Origin: Symbiodinium natans
Taxonomy: Eukaryota; Sar; Dinophyceae; Suessiales; Symbiodiniaceae
Direction: 5' to 3'
DNA: 64,000 bases
NCBI GenBank assembly: GCA_905221605.1
Contig: CAJNDS010002335.1
Location: forward strand, 1,031,387 to 1,095,386
Below are positions 10,000 through 20,763 of the stretch, one piece after another. The notes below the pieces were generated by a model that saw only the letters and a list, made by a program, of their open reading frames with translations, searched no databases and was not told the DNA's origin. The translations under genes and the position numbers were made by a program. Positions within the stretch are counted from its first letter, which is position 1, and every line of letters starts with the position of its first letter.

Positions 10000-10620
10000 T
10001 GAAGGAATTCGGTGTTTGAATCATGGGTTTCGGCGGTGTGAGGGTTGGGAGATCAGGGCTTACTTTGAGTTCGGGTATTGCATGGGCGGAAGACTGCAAG
10101 CAGGGTTTCGTGGTGTGGTTTCTCCTAAGCCCAAAATCGGGTTCAGGGTTTCGGGGCTTAGTGGAGAAGGGGGGCATTTGCGAGTCGACCCTCCCAATAG
10201 CCAAGAACCACCTAAACCCTCCGTACGGGAACCTTAATTGCAATCTCCTAAACCCGAAAACCCCCAACCCAACTCCCAAAAAACGAAGCAAAGCAGCTGT
10301 GCTTCGAACATCCCCACCCTCTCCAGGGATTATTCGGGATTGTCTTCTCCGGGGTTGGGCACTCCAGGAATCCCCAAAACATTCTTTGGGGTTGCGTGCC
10401 GGGAGACCCGGCCTGGACAAAGACCAGGCTAGGAGTAACTGAGTAGACAAGCCGAGGAGTGGAGCGGACAATAGCTGAGTTTTGAAACTCCAAACCCCAC
10501 ACCGAGGGCGGGCAAAAGCCCTGAGCCTCAACTTTAAACTCCTAAACCCCCAAAAGCCCCCAACAAAAAGCCCCAAACCCGAAACTTTCAGATCTCTCCT
10601 CAATCCTTTACTTGCCGTCG
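10000..10620. other. Unique stretch with overlapping ORFs on both strands, no gene called
   Basis: Frames of 139 codons (+, 10023-10442) and 207 codons (-, 9980-10603) overlap. Both are rich in sequence that translates from degenerate telomere repeats (NPK, GFR), so I do not call either as a gene. Confidence 0.4.
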
Positions 10621-10769
10621 CCGGGGGTTTAGGGTTTAGGGTTTAGGGTTTAGGGTTTAAGGGTTTAGGGTTTAGGGGTTCAGTTCCTGACCCGGCGTGC
10701 CAGCTGACGGTAAGCATCTGGGCTTGACATGAGGGGTTCAGGAATGCCGTAGGGTTTCGGGTATGGATC

Positions 10770-10849
10770 ACCATGCTGGTGAAGCTGAGGTACATCAAGG
10801 GCCCGACAGAAGCGACGACGGACCAGCTGCTCAAGACACTCGGATGCGG
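10770..10849 (+). CDS. Exon-like segment
   Basis: Open frame reading ITMLVKLRYIKGPTEATTDQ and on to LLKTLGC, ending at a GCGG|GTCTAGGG border. The acceptor is uncertain (perhaps CCGTAG| at about 10751). Balanced coding-like composition; unknown product. Confidence 0.35.
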
Positions 10850-11430
10850 GTCTAGGGTTTAGGGTTCAGGGTTTAGGGCGGGGTTCCCGGAGCCAACCCG
10901 GTGACAAACCAGCTAGAGTGCAGCCGCCACAAGATGACTGTTGTATGGCAAGCTTCTGAAATTCGGGTCGTTTTGGGCACTGAACATCAAACACCGTTTT
11001 TCAGGGAAGTACATATGCATCGGTGGTTCGACCCACCTACTTTTGATCACAAAGACGATGTCACATAGGGGCCAAACGCCGACGAGTAGAGGCTTGATAC
11101 CAGCTAATCGTAAAACCTGCAAAACCTGTTAGGGTTTAGGGTTTAGGGTTCTATGAGTTCTGAGTTATGAGCCCTCACCCCCTCAACCCCTGAACACCTC
11201 AACCCCCTCCCAAGCCCCAAGCCCGCTTGCTATCTCTCCAAACCCCCGTCTATAGTGTCCTGAGGGCTTATGTTTATGTTTGCCGAACTACGCAAACCCA
11301 AAAAGACATTCAACATATCCGTTCAAGGGTGGTTCTACCGGGGGTTTACCACTAGTACCCTCTTAAACATGAAAGCCGCTTTCTACCTCCTTAGGGTAGT
11401 CACATGGTGCCTTAATTGGGGAACACTTAT

Positions 11431-11526
11431 ACCCTAAACCCTAAACCCTAAACCCTAAACCTTAAACCCTAAACCCTAAACCCTAAACCCTAAACCCTAA
11501 ACCCTAACCCTAAACCCTAAACCCTT
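11431..11526 (-). repeat. CCCTAAA block
   Basis: Thirteen units with two variants (CCTTAAA, CCCTAA). Confidence 0.95.
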
Positions 11527-11630
11527 AGCCAAGGGAGCTGGAGGGTGCAAAGGCAGCTGGAGGCTGGAAAGCTGGCTCCTTCGAGGCCTCCTCAGGAAGA
11601 ACTCTCTGTGGGTTTAGGCTTGGGCCCGAG

Positions 11631-11885
11631 CCCTAAACCCTAAACCCTAAACCCTAAACCCTAAACCCTAAACCCTAAACCCTAAACCCTAAACCCTAAA
11701 CCCTAAACCCTAAACCCTAAACCCTAAACCCTAAACCCATAAACCCTAAACCCTAAACCCTAAACCCTAAACCCTAAACCCTAAACCCTAAACCCTAAAC
11801 CCTAAACCCTAAACCCTAAACCCTAAACCCTAAACCCTAAACCCTAAACCCTAAACCCTAAACCCTAAACCCTAAACCCTACCCT
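11631..11885 (-). repeat. Longest CCCTAAA region (one interruption)
   Basis: About 35 units with one inserted CAT (CCCATAAA near 11737). The 11527-11618 segment before it is GC-rich and open (acceptor-like GCCAAG|, donor-like GTGG|GTTTAGG) and may be an exon. Confidence 0.97.
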
Positions 11886-12069
11886 GGCTGGGGGTTGAGG
11901 GTTTAGACTCTTGCACCTCAGGCCCTAAACCCGAAACCCGAAGGCACAAGCCTCAAGACCGAGAGGCCAATTGCCTGAAGCAAACTCCTCAAAATGCCCC
12001 CCCCTAACCCCAAGGTGCCTTCTTAGCAGCCTTGCAGGAAGTTCGGGCATGAGATTCCCTTTATCCCCA

Positions 12070-13060
12070 GAAAAAAAACACCGCAAAGAGAGAGCTGGAG
12101 AGGAAGAGAGAGAGAGAGGGAGGGAGACAGAGAGAAACAAGGAGAAGAGAGAAAGCGAGAGTGTGTGTGTGATGTACGCACACATCTATATAATGTATAT
12201 ATATATATATATTTATATTTATATGTGTGTGTATATGTATATAAAAAGATACGTGGATTTCAAACTATGAAGTTTAGGAAACCTTTCCGTAATTCCACTT
12301 TAAGAACCATTACCCATACTACCAGATACTTGGAACGCTCTTTTCTAAGTATCACTTGGTGACCCTTTTGGGTTAGTGCTCGGAATTCTGCCCCGAGCCC
12401 TAGACCGTGAGGACTTGGAGTTTAGGGTATTCCCTGCGGAGGTGCGAACCCGAAAATCCCGTAACCCTGAAACCTCGGCCTGTTTTTTGAGCTTTGAGGT
12501 TTCTCTGGGCCCCGCAACGGAAGGGTATCTCACAGAGAGTGAAAGAAAGTCAGACAGAACGATGATTAAGAAATAGGGCTAGGGGCTCAGCAGGACCTAT
12601 CAAGCCCTAGACCCTCAGCATTTCTGGCTGCAGCTGCGTGTCTGTGCAACCAAGCCTTGGCAAACGATCGGATACGCAACCGCTTACTTGAAACTTTAAA
12701 CCCTATAAGCCCTAAACCCTACAAAGCGTGGCTATCATTTGGCAGGGTTCCGCAGAGACCTTGTTCCCCTACGCTGCCGCCCCGTAGTGCGTGGCCAGAT
12801 GGGTGCCAAAATGAAAAGCGGCGTTGCCTGGGGACCCTAAAAATTGGGGTCATATGCCCTATACCACTACAATTCCTTTGAAGGTACACGAACCACAAAC
12901 CCTTTTGGGGTTCATGTGGTCCTCGAAGTTCAGGGCTTGACATGCAGGGTGGGGCTAGGCTTAAGCCTAAGCTGTCTGCTGCCGCCATGGTGTGGCTGGC
13001 CATAACGGCAGATTCGTGGGACTCCGTCTGGAAGGCAGGGTTTTTTTGGAGGGGTTTTAT
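12070..13060. other. Unique stretch with microsatellites
   Basis: GA-rich run (12088-12170), GT/TA microsatellite (12160-12245), then unique sequence. ORFs of 60-95 codons lie on both strands but none has supporting features. Confidence 0.5.
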
Positions 13061-13061
13061 A

Positions 13062-13172
13062 GGTTAGGGTTTCGGGTTTAGGGGTTTAGGGGAATTTAGG
13101 GGTTTAGCTGTTTAGGGGTTTAGCTGTTCTGGGGTTTAGGGGTTTAGCTGTTAAGGGGTTTAGGGGTTTAGG
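13062..13172 (+). repeat. Degenerate TTTAGGGG/TTTAGCTG block
   Basis: Units alternate GGGGTTTAG and GTTTAGCTGTT, a local higher-order variant not seen elsewhere. The unique 13175-13545 that follows shows no supported gene. Confidence 0.8.
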
Positions 13173-13547
13173 GCTTCGGGGGCCACATATCACGCGGAGC
13201 TGAGGATTCGCGTGAGCCGTTGAGACAGTTGAGCAAATGTCAGGGACTAGTTCCATCGCATGTGTTCTGCCGTTCGTCTTGCATGTCACGTTACCGAACG
13301 CATGTTCCTCTTGCATGTCACATGATTTGAAGGCATGAAAGGATACGTGGCTGTTGGGTGTTTTTTTGAAGTTTCGGTTGTCTATTGGTTCCAGAAATTG
13401 CAGCACTCTCCGAATCCACGAATGCCCCGCAGGCCGAACAGTGTCCTCCCCTGCCTGGTATTTAAGGACCAGCAAAAGGCCCTGAAACGCAACGAACTCC
13501 TCAAGCGTGTAGGATGAAAGGGCCTAGGCTGCTTTAGGACTTCTACT

Positions 13548-13648
13548 TTGGGACGCTCCCCCTTGTACTCACAGTCCTTAATAGGGATTATAGTACCCCC
13601 TATTATAATCCCTATTCAGGACTGTTAATACAAGGGGGAACATCCCAA
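13548..13648. mobile_element. Inverted-repeat element, family A (most complete copy)
   Basis: About 101 bp, nearly a full palindrome: TTGGGACGCTCCCCCTTGTA at the left and an inverted TACAAGGGGGAACATCCCAA at the right. The centre has ACAGTCCTTAATAGGGATTA and its complement. Relatives lie at 18845, 29007, 38224, 44626, 49654, 57720 and 58980. MITE-like, no coding capacity. Confidence 0.85.
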
Positions 13649-13765
13649 CTTCTACTCTGTAAGACTCTACAAAGCAATTTTTCACGAGCACTGAAGGGAT
13701 CCAACTTCGGTGCGGAGTCGCTAGCCTCCCACACTTGCAGGGCACAACCATAAACCCTCTTAAAC

Positions 13766-13879
13766 TAGGACCGGGGAATAGGCCTTTTTTTTATTTTTTT
13801 TTTAGGGTTGGGGTTCCCTTATGATCCCCTTAAAACCAAAAAAAGGTACTTTTTAATTCCTAGGTTACTCCCGGGTCTA
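13766..13879. mobile_element. Inverted-repeat element, family M
   Basis: Left CTAGGACCGGGGAATAGGCC, right CCTAGGTTACTCCCGGGTCTAG, core GGTTCCCTTATGATCCCCTT. Relatives lie at 19321-19428 and 63318-63397. Confidence 0.6.
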
Positions 13880-13999
13880 GCTTCTCCCCCTCAAGAAAGC
13901 CCAGCAACATTTGGGGCTTGAAGGCTTTGAGGTTTGGTAGGGTTTAAGGTTAGGGTTTGGGGCGACAAGGGGTTTAGGGTGTTCATAAGGGTTCATCAG

Positions 14000-14069
14000 T
14001 CGTGAGCAGGTCAAGCGCCAACTGGAGGAGTTGGCGATTCCGTCGCCGGGATCTGTCCCTGGGCGATAA
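14000..14069 (+). CDS. Possible terminal exon
   Basis: After the acceptor GGTTCATCAG| a frame reads REQVKRQLEELAIP and ends in TAA at 14067-14069. The sequence is charged and helical-looking. No upstream exon was linked. It may be the end of a gene lying before the 14.9-kb model. Confidence 0.35.
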
Positions 14070-14164
14070 TGGGGCTTTATGGCACCTGTTAGCAAATTCA
14101 GCCCGGAAGCAGATGGCACCCCACGTCATTCTTTTGGGGTGCTGCACACGACGGCACTTCTGCA

Positions 14165-14605
14165 GTGTGGAGCACACGGTTTTCTCCCAAATTCGGAAGC
14201 GTCTGCCCCAGACTCGGCAAACGCGTTCAGTTCCATGCAGTAGGTGTTTATCAATTCTCTATATTGCTTGATCAGGAAATGCTGGTGATACACCATGAAG
14301 GGGACTGGTTGAAAGGCAGGCCCTCAATCCAGGGCCCTGTCAGCCACACTCAGCTGAGGAAGCCGATCCAAACTAGGGCTTTCTTCCCATCCCATCGGAC
14401 CCAGGTGTCCATCCACGGCGATGGCAAGATTTTCCTGGAGACCTCCATGGAGGCACCCAGTGTGATCCAGGGTTTTCGTGCCAGGGTGCCCGGCTCGGGT
14501 GTGAAGCAGCCATGGCGGGCCAACGCATCCAGCCAATCACACTACACTCTGTTGGGGCTCAGGGCTTCAAGAAAACGACCTCTCTTTTTTGTCGTATTTC
14601 AATGA
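14165..14605 (+). CDS. Unrecognised 146-aa ORF
   Basis: An open frame from ATG with balanced composition, including IHHEGDWLKGRP and SIHGDGKIFLETSMEAP, and no telomere-derived sequence. I recognise no family. It lies between a possible terminal exon (14.0 kb) and a head-to-head telomere junction (14.67 kb). It may be an intronless gene, a long exon or chance. Confidence 0.3.
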   Translation: MWSTRFSPKFGSVCPRLGKRVQFHAVGVYQFSILLDQEMLVIHHEGDWLKGRPSIQGPVSHTQLRKPIQTRAFFPSHRTQVSIHGDGKIFLETSMEAPSVIQGFRARVPGSGVKQPWRANASSQSHYTLLGLRASRKRPLFFVVFQ

Positions 14606-14636
14606 GAAAGCGTACTGGTCTCGGCCGGTTTGCCAT

Positions 14637-14810
14637 GGGTTTAGGGTGAAGGGTTTAGCGTTTAGGGCCTAGGGTTAACCCTACACCCTACACCCTACAC
14701 CCTACACCCTACACCCTACACCCTAAACCCTAAACCCTAAACCCTAAACCCTAAACCCTAAACCCTAACCCCTAAACCCTAAACCCTAAACTCTAAACCC
14801 TAAACCCGAA
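14637..14810. repeat. Head-to-head telomeric junction with a CCCTACA sub-array
   Basis: A degenerate G-strand block (14637-14672) runs directly into C-strand repeats through AGGGTTAACCCTA. The C side starts with seven CCCTACA units and then changes to CCCTAAA. Confidence 0.9.
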
Positions 14811-14854
14811 CTCGTAGACTCCCCCAATTTCCTGAACCCCCGACTTCGGAGCAG

Positions 14855-17030
14855 CTTCTCAGCTGCCAGGTGCTCCAGGAGAGGGTCGTTTGCCTCGCCA
14901 TGGTGGAGAGGGTCTTCCTCTGCCGCCTGCCTCTGCGTTTAGGGTTTAGGGTTTAGCGTTTAGGGTTTAGGGGTTAGGGTTTAGGGTTTCGGGGTACCCT
15001 AAAAGGAGGGGGCGCCTGATAATGGGGACCCCACAAAAGGACCATAAGTTAGAAGACACCACATCCACTCCGAAACCGACAGCCCAAGACTCTTAGAACC
15101 TCGCCCCCACCTCAACCGTGCACACCGGTCGGGTTGTAGAGGAACGTTAGGTTGGAAGGTGTTCCGGTGGCAACCCTATTCGAGGTGACAGAAGGGAGTA
15201 CCATCTGAGAATTCAGCCGGGGCTTAAGATGACGAAGTGTTCCCCCTCGCACCCCATCTCTCTCCGCATCCCTCGCCTTATACTTTCACCCTGACGCCCA
15301 AACCCCTGCCAAGAACCAGATGCACCCTAAACCCTAAACCCTAGACCCCAAACCCTAACCCCTAAATCCTAAACCGCGCGAACGCACCTAAGGTCTCCAC
15401 CGGGAAGACTTGCACGAGGCACACGCCATCTGCCACCAGGGCCCGAACTATGCCCTGCTGCAGGCCGCCCTGGACCTGGATAACCCAAAAGTAGTTTCAC
15501 TAAGCTCCTATTGATCACGGAGAATGCTCATAGGTTTCGAATTGTGGATTTTAAGGAGTACGTCTTTTTGAATCTGATAGGCTTCTGTATGTCAGCTTGA
15601 CGGGTTTCTGCCTTCGATCTTGTAGGGATCTTCTTGCAGCTATAAGGGCACTGCTTAGGCAGGCTATCATGAAGAATCGCTTCTGAAGAATCGACGACCG
15701 TGAAGTTGGCTTAGGGTCATGAGATGTCATGAATATAGGTCAAGCGCAGCAAACAGCGAACGCAAACAGCGAACGCAAACAGCGAACGCAAACAGCGAAC
15801 GCAAACAGCGAACGCAAACAGCGAACGCAAACAGCGAACGCAAGCTCCCGACAGTACTGTAAACGCCCAAACTGAACCCCTACAGTTCTTAAGCCCTGGC
15901 ACCTGAAATCCCAAACAGACAATCCAAAATCCCTGAAGACCCGACAGCTGGGAGCCAATATGGGAGCGGGTTTAGGGTTTAGGGTTTAGGGTTTAGGGTT
16001 TAGGGTCAGGAATGGATCTACGCCATCGACTGGCCGGCAGTCTTCCGCATCATCGAGGCCGTCCATGGGGGCCACCGGCCTGGAACTTGGCTCCTTGGAC
16101 TTGGACGTATCGGGTTAGGGTGTAGGGTTTAGGGTCTAGAGTTTAGGGTTTAGGGTTTAGGGTGTTTCTTGCTTCTTTCAGTCTTTCCTGTGGTTTGTGG
16201 ACGCTTTCTCTTTAGCTGCTGGAAGATGGCGCATCCAGGCAGGCTTGAACCCAACAAGCCCGTTGCAAAGGTTGTAGGGTTTAGGGTCCGGAGCCTCAAG
16301 CGGTACTGGGTTGAAGAGAAGAGGGTTTAGGGTTCAGGGTTCAGGGTTCGGGTTTAGGGTTTAGGTTTAGGGTTTAGGGTTTAGGATTTAGGGTTTAGGG
16401 TTTAGGGTTTAGGGTTTGGGGTTTAGGGTTTAGGGTTTGGCTGTTGTTTTGTGCAACCGGTCCATTTGCGTAGTACTACTTTGGAATTCGGTACGTACCC
16501 AGAAACCATACTAGAAACGAGGGTTTTGGGGGTTCCGAATTTCATAATCGTACGAGAACTGGAGCCTCTGGATTTAGGGTTTAGTATGGCTTCTGGGTGC
16601 CTAACTCCATAAACGTACTATAAATTTACCCTCTGGGGAGTCTTGCGTCCATGCTTATCCTGGAGGATTTCGAGGAGGCATTTGTGGATGGATTGTTCTC
16701 TGGATCATTTTGGGTAAAGCCTGCGCTCTAAACCCACCCTCAACCCTAAAGTTCTAAAGCAGATGGAAATCCAACACGTCAGGCCACCTTCACTCGCGCG
16801 AACGAACCGAAGCGCAAAATGTACGCCCTGAACCCCAAACCTCCAAACCCTAAACCCCAAACCCTCAACCCCAAACCCTCAACCACAAACCCCAAACCCT
16901 AAACCCTAAACCCCAAACCCTAAACCCTAAACCCCTAGAAAGGATGCTGGACTCGAAGCGCCACGGCGCCAAGGGGTCTCCCATGCGCGCCTTCGATCGC
17001 CTGCTGATGCAGCAAAAGGCCCGGCCAAGG
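14855..17030 (+). CDS. Six-exon gene model with telomere-repeat introns (possible membrane protein)
   Basis: Exons 14855-14936, 15393-15490, 16010-16106, 16182-16324, 16641-16713 and 16939-17030 join with matching phases (1, 0, 1, 0, 1, 0) and stay open, giving about 195 residues without a start or stop. Exon starts read LLSCQVLQERVV, (R)LHREDLHEAH, EWIYAIDWPAVF, LFPVVCGRFLFS, SCVHAYPGG and RMLDSKRHGAKG. Two hydrophobic stretches (around the exon 3/4 join and in exon 5) suggest membrane segments. The product is not recognised. Introns: 14937-15392 starts GTTTAGGG; 15491-16009 holds a 13-bp satellite and a TTTAGGG block; 16107-16181 is 75 bp of TTTAGGG repeats with a good acceptor (CTTGCTTCTTTCAG|); 16325-16640 starts GTTTAGGG and contains an inverted-repeat element; 16714-16938 ends CCCCTAG|. 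The last donor is GC. Exons 1-4 are the firmest part. Confidence 0.6.
15745..15842. repeat. 13-bp tandem repeat inside intron 2 of the 14.9-kb gene model
   Basis: About seven copies of AAACAGCGAACGC without spacers. Reverse-strand translation gives a CVRCLRSLFAFA repeat, which looks fortuitous. It is not a CRISPR, since there are no spacers. Confidence 0.9.
16107..16181 (+). other. 75-bp intron built of TTTAGGG repeats
   Basis: Starts GTATCGGGTTAGGG, has about seven telomere-like units, and ends in a pyrimidine-rich CTTGCTTCTTTCAG. Removing it joins two exons in frame. Confidence 0.65.
16485..16617. mobile_element. Inverted-repeat element in an intron
   Basis: GGTACGTACCCAGAAACCATACT and an inverted TATGGCTTCTGGGTGCC end, with inner ATAATCGTACG/CGTACTATA. 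One TTTAGGGTTTAG unit pair lies inside. Single copy here. Confidence 0.55.
16835..16938 (-). repeat. CCCTAAA/CCCCAAA block ending in a splice acceptor
   Basis: Degenerate C-strand units ending CCCCTAG, immediately followed by an open exon. Confidence 0.85.
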
Positions 17031-17066
17031 GCGTTTTGGGGGCTGATAAAGGGTTCAGTGGGGTTT

Positions 17067-17150
17067 AGGGTTTAGGGTTTGGGGTTTAGGGTTCAGGGTT
17101 TAGGGTTTAGGGTTTAGGGTTTAGGGTTTAGGGTTAGGGTTCGGGGTTTA
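17067..17150 (+). repeat. TTTAGGG block
   Basis: About 11 units with TTGGGG and TTCAGG variants. C-strand blocks follow at 17253-17312, 17745-17808 and 17911-17972. Confidence 0.9.
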
Positions 17151-17358
17151 GGGTTGTTTAGGGCTTATAAGGGCTTGCAGGGGCGACTGGACTCTTAAGT
17201 TCCTTGCATGGGACGCCTGAAACTACATGGTTTGTGCTGAGCAGGAGAGTGAAACCCTAAACCCTAAACCCTAAACCCCAAACCCTAAACCCTAAACCCT
17301 AAACCCTAAACCCTAAACCCCGATCCGCAAAGGATGACTGAGCGGAACCTCCAAGGCT

Positions 17359-17556
17359 TTGTACTTAGCAGTCCTGACCGAGGCAAGTTCTTATTCATTT
17401 TGCAGCCTTCTACACCTTGACTCATGCCAGGTGCGGGATGTGCTGCACGAAGTGCTTGCAGATCAAGGCTGCGCATTCAATGTTCAAATGAATCCTAAGG
17501 GGGAAGCTGGTAGAGTGTCGGCGAACTTACATGCTTGCAGGGTCCTGACAGCGTAA
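17359..17556 (+). CDS. Short unrecognised ORF
   Basis: Sixty-five codons ending in TAA, with coding-like text (VRDVLHEVLADQGCAFNVQM). The nominal start is TTG, and an acceptor-like CATTTTGCAG at about 17405 suggests the real coding part could be a terminal exon from there. No family recognised. Confidence 0.35.
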   Translation: MYLAVLTEASSYSFCSLLHLDSCQVRDVLHEVLADQGCAFNVQMNPKGEAGRVSANLHACRVLTA

Positions 17557-18331
17557 ATGCAGTATGTGATGATTCAAACTGACCCCGGTAGGTTGCGCAC
17601 ATCATCCATTCAACGCCGGCCTGATGGTTTATGTCTCGTGGCTGCATGTGGACGGGGTGCATCGCGAGATTTTCGACCGCGCATTGCCACTGGTTTTGTG
17701 TGCCCAGAGTAAAGCCTGAAACCTATAAACCCCCCTAGACCCTAAACCCTCAACCCTAATTCCTAAGCCCTAAGCCCTAAGCCCTAAACCCTAAACCCTA
17801 AACCCTACACGCCGCGAACCTGCAAGGAAATCTGCCTGTAGCCCTCCATGGCTTATGAGCCCGATAGCTATGGCCCGAAATGACCCAATGCGCCCAAAAC
17901 TGTCGTAGCTACCCTAAACCCTAAACCCTAAACCCTAAACCCTAAACCCTAAACCCTAAACCCTAAACCCTAGCTCATGGTGGGCCCTTTATCCACAAAG
18001 CATGCTGATAAGGAAGCCCACTTTGTTCTCTGAAAACTGAAGACCCTTCCTTCAAGGTCCGTGTGCCCAAATATCATGAGTTTAGGGTTTTAGGGTTTAG
18101 GGTTTAGAGTTTAGGGTTTTAGGGTTTAGGGTTTAGAGTTTGGGGTTTAGGTGCAGAGTATATGACGCATGCTGACGCCTTGGCGCACCCTACTTAGGCG
18201 CATGGACTCTCTTAGGAACCAAACCCTGAATTCTACACCCTAATCCTAATCCAATCACCCCCCCCTCCCCCCTCAAAACCCTAAAACCTAAACCCAAGAA
18301 ACCTAAACACCTAATGCTTAGCCCGTTCCAG

Positions 18332-18412
18332 GTATTCCTGAGCAGCACGCTGGCCTTTGTCGGCGTGCCCATCCTTCACCGCAGGCCCCCAAGCTGCGAC
18401 GAAGAAGTTCTC
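18332..18412 (+). CDS. Exon-like segment
   Basis: After CCCGTTCCAG| an open frame reads VFLSSTLAFVGVPILHRRPP and then SCDEEVL, running into CCCTAAA repeats without a clear donor. Hydrophobic start; unknown product. Confidence 0.4.
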
Positions 18413-18591
18413 CTAAACCCTAAACCCTAAACCCTAGATGAATAGTTCTCGAAAGTATGGGTCCTTATTTCGGTGTCCTATCTATAGTGCGGCACGCTTA
18501 GGAATCAGGACCACAAAGACACCCCAAGGGTCGAGTAGAACTACCCTGAACCCGAACCAGGCAACTCAAGGGCCGCATTTGGGTCCAGTTT

Positions 18592-18675
18592 AGGGTTTAG
18601 GGTGTAGGGCTTGGGGTTGAATAGGGTTTAGGGTTTAGGGTTTAGGGTTTAGGGTTTAGGGTTTAGGGTTTAGGG
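18592..18675 (+). repeat. TTTAGGG block
   Basis: About ten units; 18845-18887 beyond it is the right half of a family A inverted-repeat element (ends AAGGGGGAACATCCCAA). 18680-19300 otherwise shows no supported gene. Confidence 0.9.
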
Positions 18676-19320
18676 CAGAGTCTTACTACAGCAGATTGAG
18701 AAATTCCGAGAGGCGTCCCAGAGCTTGTGCTTCTGCGCAGGGTGAAGCAGGGCTACTTCCCGCACAAAGGCCTGCATCACAGCGCGCCGGGCAGAAGATG
18801 GCAATGCTTTTTTCGAGGTCTTTTGGCTTTCCGAGGGGGTACTAAAGTCCTTATTAAGGACTGTGAGTATAAGGGGGAACATCCCAACCCTTCACCCGAA
18901 GGTCTTTGTAGCAAGCAACAGGTGCATCATAAAGTTTCGGGCAAGTTTAGGGTTTGACAAATTTTTGGGTTTTACAAGGTTAAGGGTTTCCGAGATTGCT
19001 TCCTTCGAAAGCTTCCTCAAGATGTACTTAGCCGAAGAGGTGGCCAGGAAGGGTTCTGGGGTTTAGGTGTCGTGTTGCCCCTAGAAACTGTTGGAAATAA
19101 AGAGCTCCATGGGAATATTACTCAAAAGACCTGTTCTGACTAACTAGCTCCCTATATTCCATGGTGCTGCTTCCCATGTGCCGTCATGCAAGGTCTCTGT
19201 GGCTTGTCTGCAAGAGGGCTGTGAACATGCCCGACCTGCCTCCCCCCCTTCACCCGGAGCCCCAAACTTTGCTCTGCGTGAATGTTGCAAGAAAACACGG
19301 AGGGTCTAGAGTATATACTC

Positions 19321-19428
19321 TAGGACCCGGAGTAGGCCCTTGTTCTCTGTTGTTTGGGTTTCGGTTCCCTTCTAATCCCCTTTAAGCCAAGAGGGCGTCC
19401 GTTTTATTCCTAGGTTACCCTTGGGTCT
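19321..19428. mobile_element. Inverted-repeat element, family M
   Basis: CTAGGACCCGGAGTAGGCCC left and CCTAGGTTACCCTTGGGTCTAG right, core GGTTCCCTTCTAATCCCCTT. Same family as 13766 and 63318. Confidence 0.6.
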
Positions 19429-19763
19429 AGTATAGTATATATCTTCGCCCTCAGAACCCTTAACCCAATCCCGTAAGCCCTTGCTGTACGCAGGCAGCAA
19501 AAACCAGCCCCATGAATCACCGAGTCGTAGGGTTACCTGTAAAAAAAGCACGAAGACCCGCAACGCCAGATCCCTTGGAAATAGCCCCCCCCCCCCCCCC
19601 CCCCCCGGTGTGCCTAAACCCCATAGGCCGTAGGGTTTGTGAACCCCCCCCAATCACCCTAAACCCTAAACCCTCCAAAGTGCGATGTTACCATCAGCTA
19701 GGCGAGCGGCAAAAAAGGAAAACAAAAGCCTTTCAGCCCTCTGAGCACAAGATCCGCCCACCG

Positions 19764-19836
19764 GTTTAGGGTTTAGGGTATATTACCCTAAACCCTAAAC
19801 CCTAAACCCTAAACCCTAAACCCTAAACCCTAAAAC
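19764..19836. repeat. Head-to-head telomeric junction
   Basis: GGTTTAGGGTTTAGGG joined through TATATTA to CCCTAAACCCTAAACC; the C side runs seven units. Confidence 0.95.
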
Positions 19837-20140
19837 CCATGTTTGAAATACTGTAGCAGCCTTGCTTGTGCGAAGAATGGAGGAGAAGGCCAGCCAAAGT
19901 CAGGGAACCCCTGAACGAGCAGGAACGCCCGAACGACCGGAGTCCATGGTTGTTGTGGATTATATTGATAAGGATTGTGGGTTGTTTGTGTTACATGGAC
20001 AATGGTCGGTTAGTACGCCAGTCGCACCTCGTAATCGCCCTGCGATGTGGATTCGCCCCAGCTGTGCAGGAGTGAAAAAAAAACCCTAAACCCTAAACCC
20101 TAAACCCTAAACCACCCCCGCCGGCCTTAAGTTCTAAATC

Positions 20141-20292
20141 TTGGTGGCCCAGCGGTACCTCTTGTCCTCCCCTTTTTGTTGGTTCAAGATACGTGTTTGA
20201 AGTAACAAAAATATGCGTACCCTTTTCCCTTGTTTGATTCAAGGTTCCCTTCTAAAGGTACCCTTATTAGAATATGGTTACCGGGCTACCAA
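20141..20292. mobile_element. Inverted-repeat element, family B
   Basis: Starts TTGGTGGCCCAGCGGTACC and ends GGTTACCGGGCTACCAA. The interior is longer than in other copies. Confidence 0.65.
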
Positions 20293-20382
20293 GAAATTAG
20301 CCAGGAGCTTGGGGTGCTTCAACCGTTTTCCTTGTTGGGTTGACAAGGATCCTATGCGGGAGTCTGTTTCATAGCCCTGCCT

Positions 20383-20388
<6 letters not shown>

Positions 20389-20416
<28 letters not shown>
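20389..20416. repeat. GA microsatellite
   Basis: Fourteen GA units. Degenerate CCCTAAA sequence follows to about 20620 with no gene seen. Confidence 0.9.
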
Positions 20417-20418
<2 letters not shown>

Positions 20419-20705
20419 GCCCTAAACCCTAAAACCTAGACCCTAAACCCCATAAACTCTTTAAACCTAGACCGTTATAAACCCCCACAATCCCGAGACC
20501 CGGAGGGAAACATAGCCCTAAACCCCAACGGGCCAAGGCTAGTGAAAAGCCCATAGCCCTCAATCTTGAACCCTCAGACCCAAACCACAGACGAACAAGA
20601 AGCCTTCAACCCCGAAGGGCCCAAGCTAATAAAGGAGGTCAGAGCTCCTTATACGCTCTCTTTTGGGGTCCCTATTTTTAAGGCGGCCCCTCTTATTTAG
20701 GGTAC

Positions 20706-20763
20706 AGGGTTTAGGGTTTAGGGTTTAGGGTTTAGGGTTTAGGGTTTAGGGTTTAGGGTTTAG
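20706..20763 (+). repeat. TTTAGGG block
   Basis: Eight units. Confidence 0.95.

Noticed and set aside
9980-10603. 207-codon minus-strand ORF as a gene
   Set aside because: Much of it reads like mutated telomere repeats and it overlaps a similar open frame on the other strand.
9640-11885. Long CCCTAAA arrays as a true chromosome end
   Set aside because: They are 220-255 bp, lie inside the contig with opposite-orientation blocks and unique sequence on both sides.
15745-15842. CRISPR-like array
   Set aside because: The 13-bp units are directly adjacent, with no spacers; it is a simple tandem repeat.
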